Assembly (NCBI RefSeq): GCF_001043895.1
Contig: NZ_JTHF01000315.1
Span: forward strand, 1 to 32,045
DNA: 32,045 nucleotides
DNA from: Methylobacterium indicum
GTDB lineage: Bacteria > Pseudomonadota > Alphaproteobacteria > Rhizobiales > Beijerinckiaceae
Direction: 5' to 3'
The notes under the pieces are model-generated. The model saw nothing but the letters and a program-made list of their open reading frames with translations. It did no database searches and had not been told where the DNA came from. The translations under genes were made by a program, and so were the position numbers. Within the stretch, counting starts at the first letter, position 1, and each line of letters opens with the position of its first letter. Below are positions 31,929-32,045 of the stretch, piece after piece.

Positions 31929-32045
31929 ATGCAATCGGACACGCCGCGGCCGGGAGACGATCCATTGCCGCCCATCGGCGACCCGCCGCCGGACCCAGCC
32001 CCGCCCGAGGGCGACCCACCCAGCGAGCCACCGGCGCCCCAGCCC
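31929..32045 (+). CDS. Pro-rich hypothetical protein (partial)
   Basis: ATG 31929 follows an AGGGGAA ribosome site and the frame stays open for 39 codons to the window edge. The visible part is MQSDTPRPGDDPLPPIGDPP, then more Pro, Asp, Glu and Ala. It is a disordered, low-complexity segment with no recognisable domain. It is divergent from the LOV kinase, with 164 bases between the starts. The rest of the gene lies outside the window. Confidence 0.5.
   Translation, partial: MQSDTPRPGDDPLPPIGDPPPDPAPPEGDPPSEPPAPQP

Overview
The window is GC-rich DNA of an alphaproteobacterium, most likely Methylobacterium or a close relative in the Methylobacteriaceae. This is inferred from three things: two kinases of the HWE type, a sharp EcfG-type (general stress sigma factor) promoter, and DUF3775, DUF1328 and CsbD proteins. 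No rRNA, tRNA or CRISPR array was seen.

Left part (1-4544). The 5' half of a tricorn-like S41 peptidase gene runs off the left edge. It is followed by a small hypothetical gene, a pirin gene behind an operator-like palindrome, a decayed trypsin-like protease, and a conserved gene with a possible macrodomain-like fold.

Middle part (about 3.2-18.2 kb). This looks like an accessory region with long gene-poor stretches, AT-rich patches and broken genes: a protease remnant, a frameshifted ORF, a micrococcal-nuclease-like remnant and an IS5-family transposase fragment. It carries a two-gene Gabija-type anti-phage system (OLD-family ATPase/TOPRIM nuclease plus UvrD-like helicase). Further on is a single large SF2 helicase with a C-terminal nuclease-like domain, probably a second defence gene. 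Between them are a Tat-exported alpha/beta hydrolase, a DUF3775-like protein, and a divergent pair (small HTH-like protein versus acidic unknown protein) whose shared intergenic region holds two perfect palindromes. A 213-residue protein with a faint Rep/HUH look closes the region.

Stress operon (18259-19069). A GGAAC-N17-CGTT promoter precedes three small genes: an exported peptide, a DUF1328 membrane protein and CsbD. A strong terminator follows.

Right part (19129-31764) is a sensory block. It holds four large sensor kinases and two single-domain response regulators. Two kinases are HisKA hybrids with their own receiver, and one of these begins with a LOV blue-light domain. The other two are HWE kinases with nearly the same N-terminal GAF domain, each followed by a stand-alone receiver gene. 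The two HWE-kinase/receiver pairs face each other tail to tail, with a hybrid kinase on each outer side. A Pro-rich partial gene runs off the right edge.
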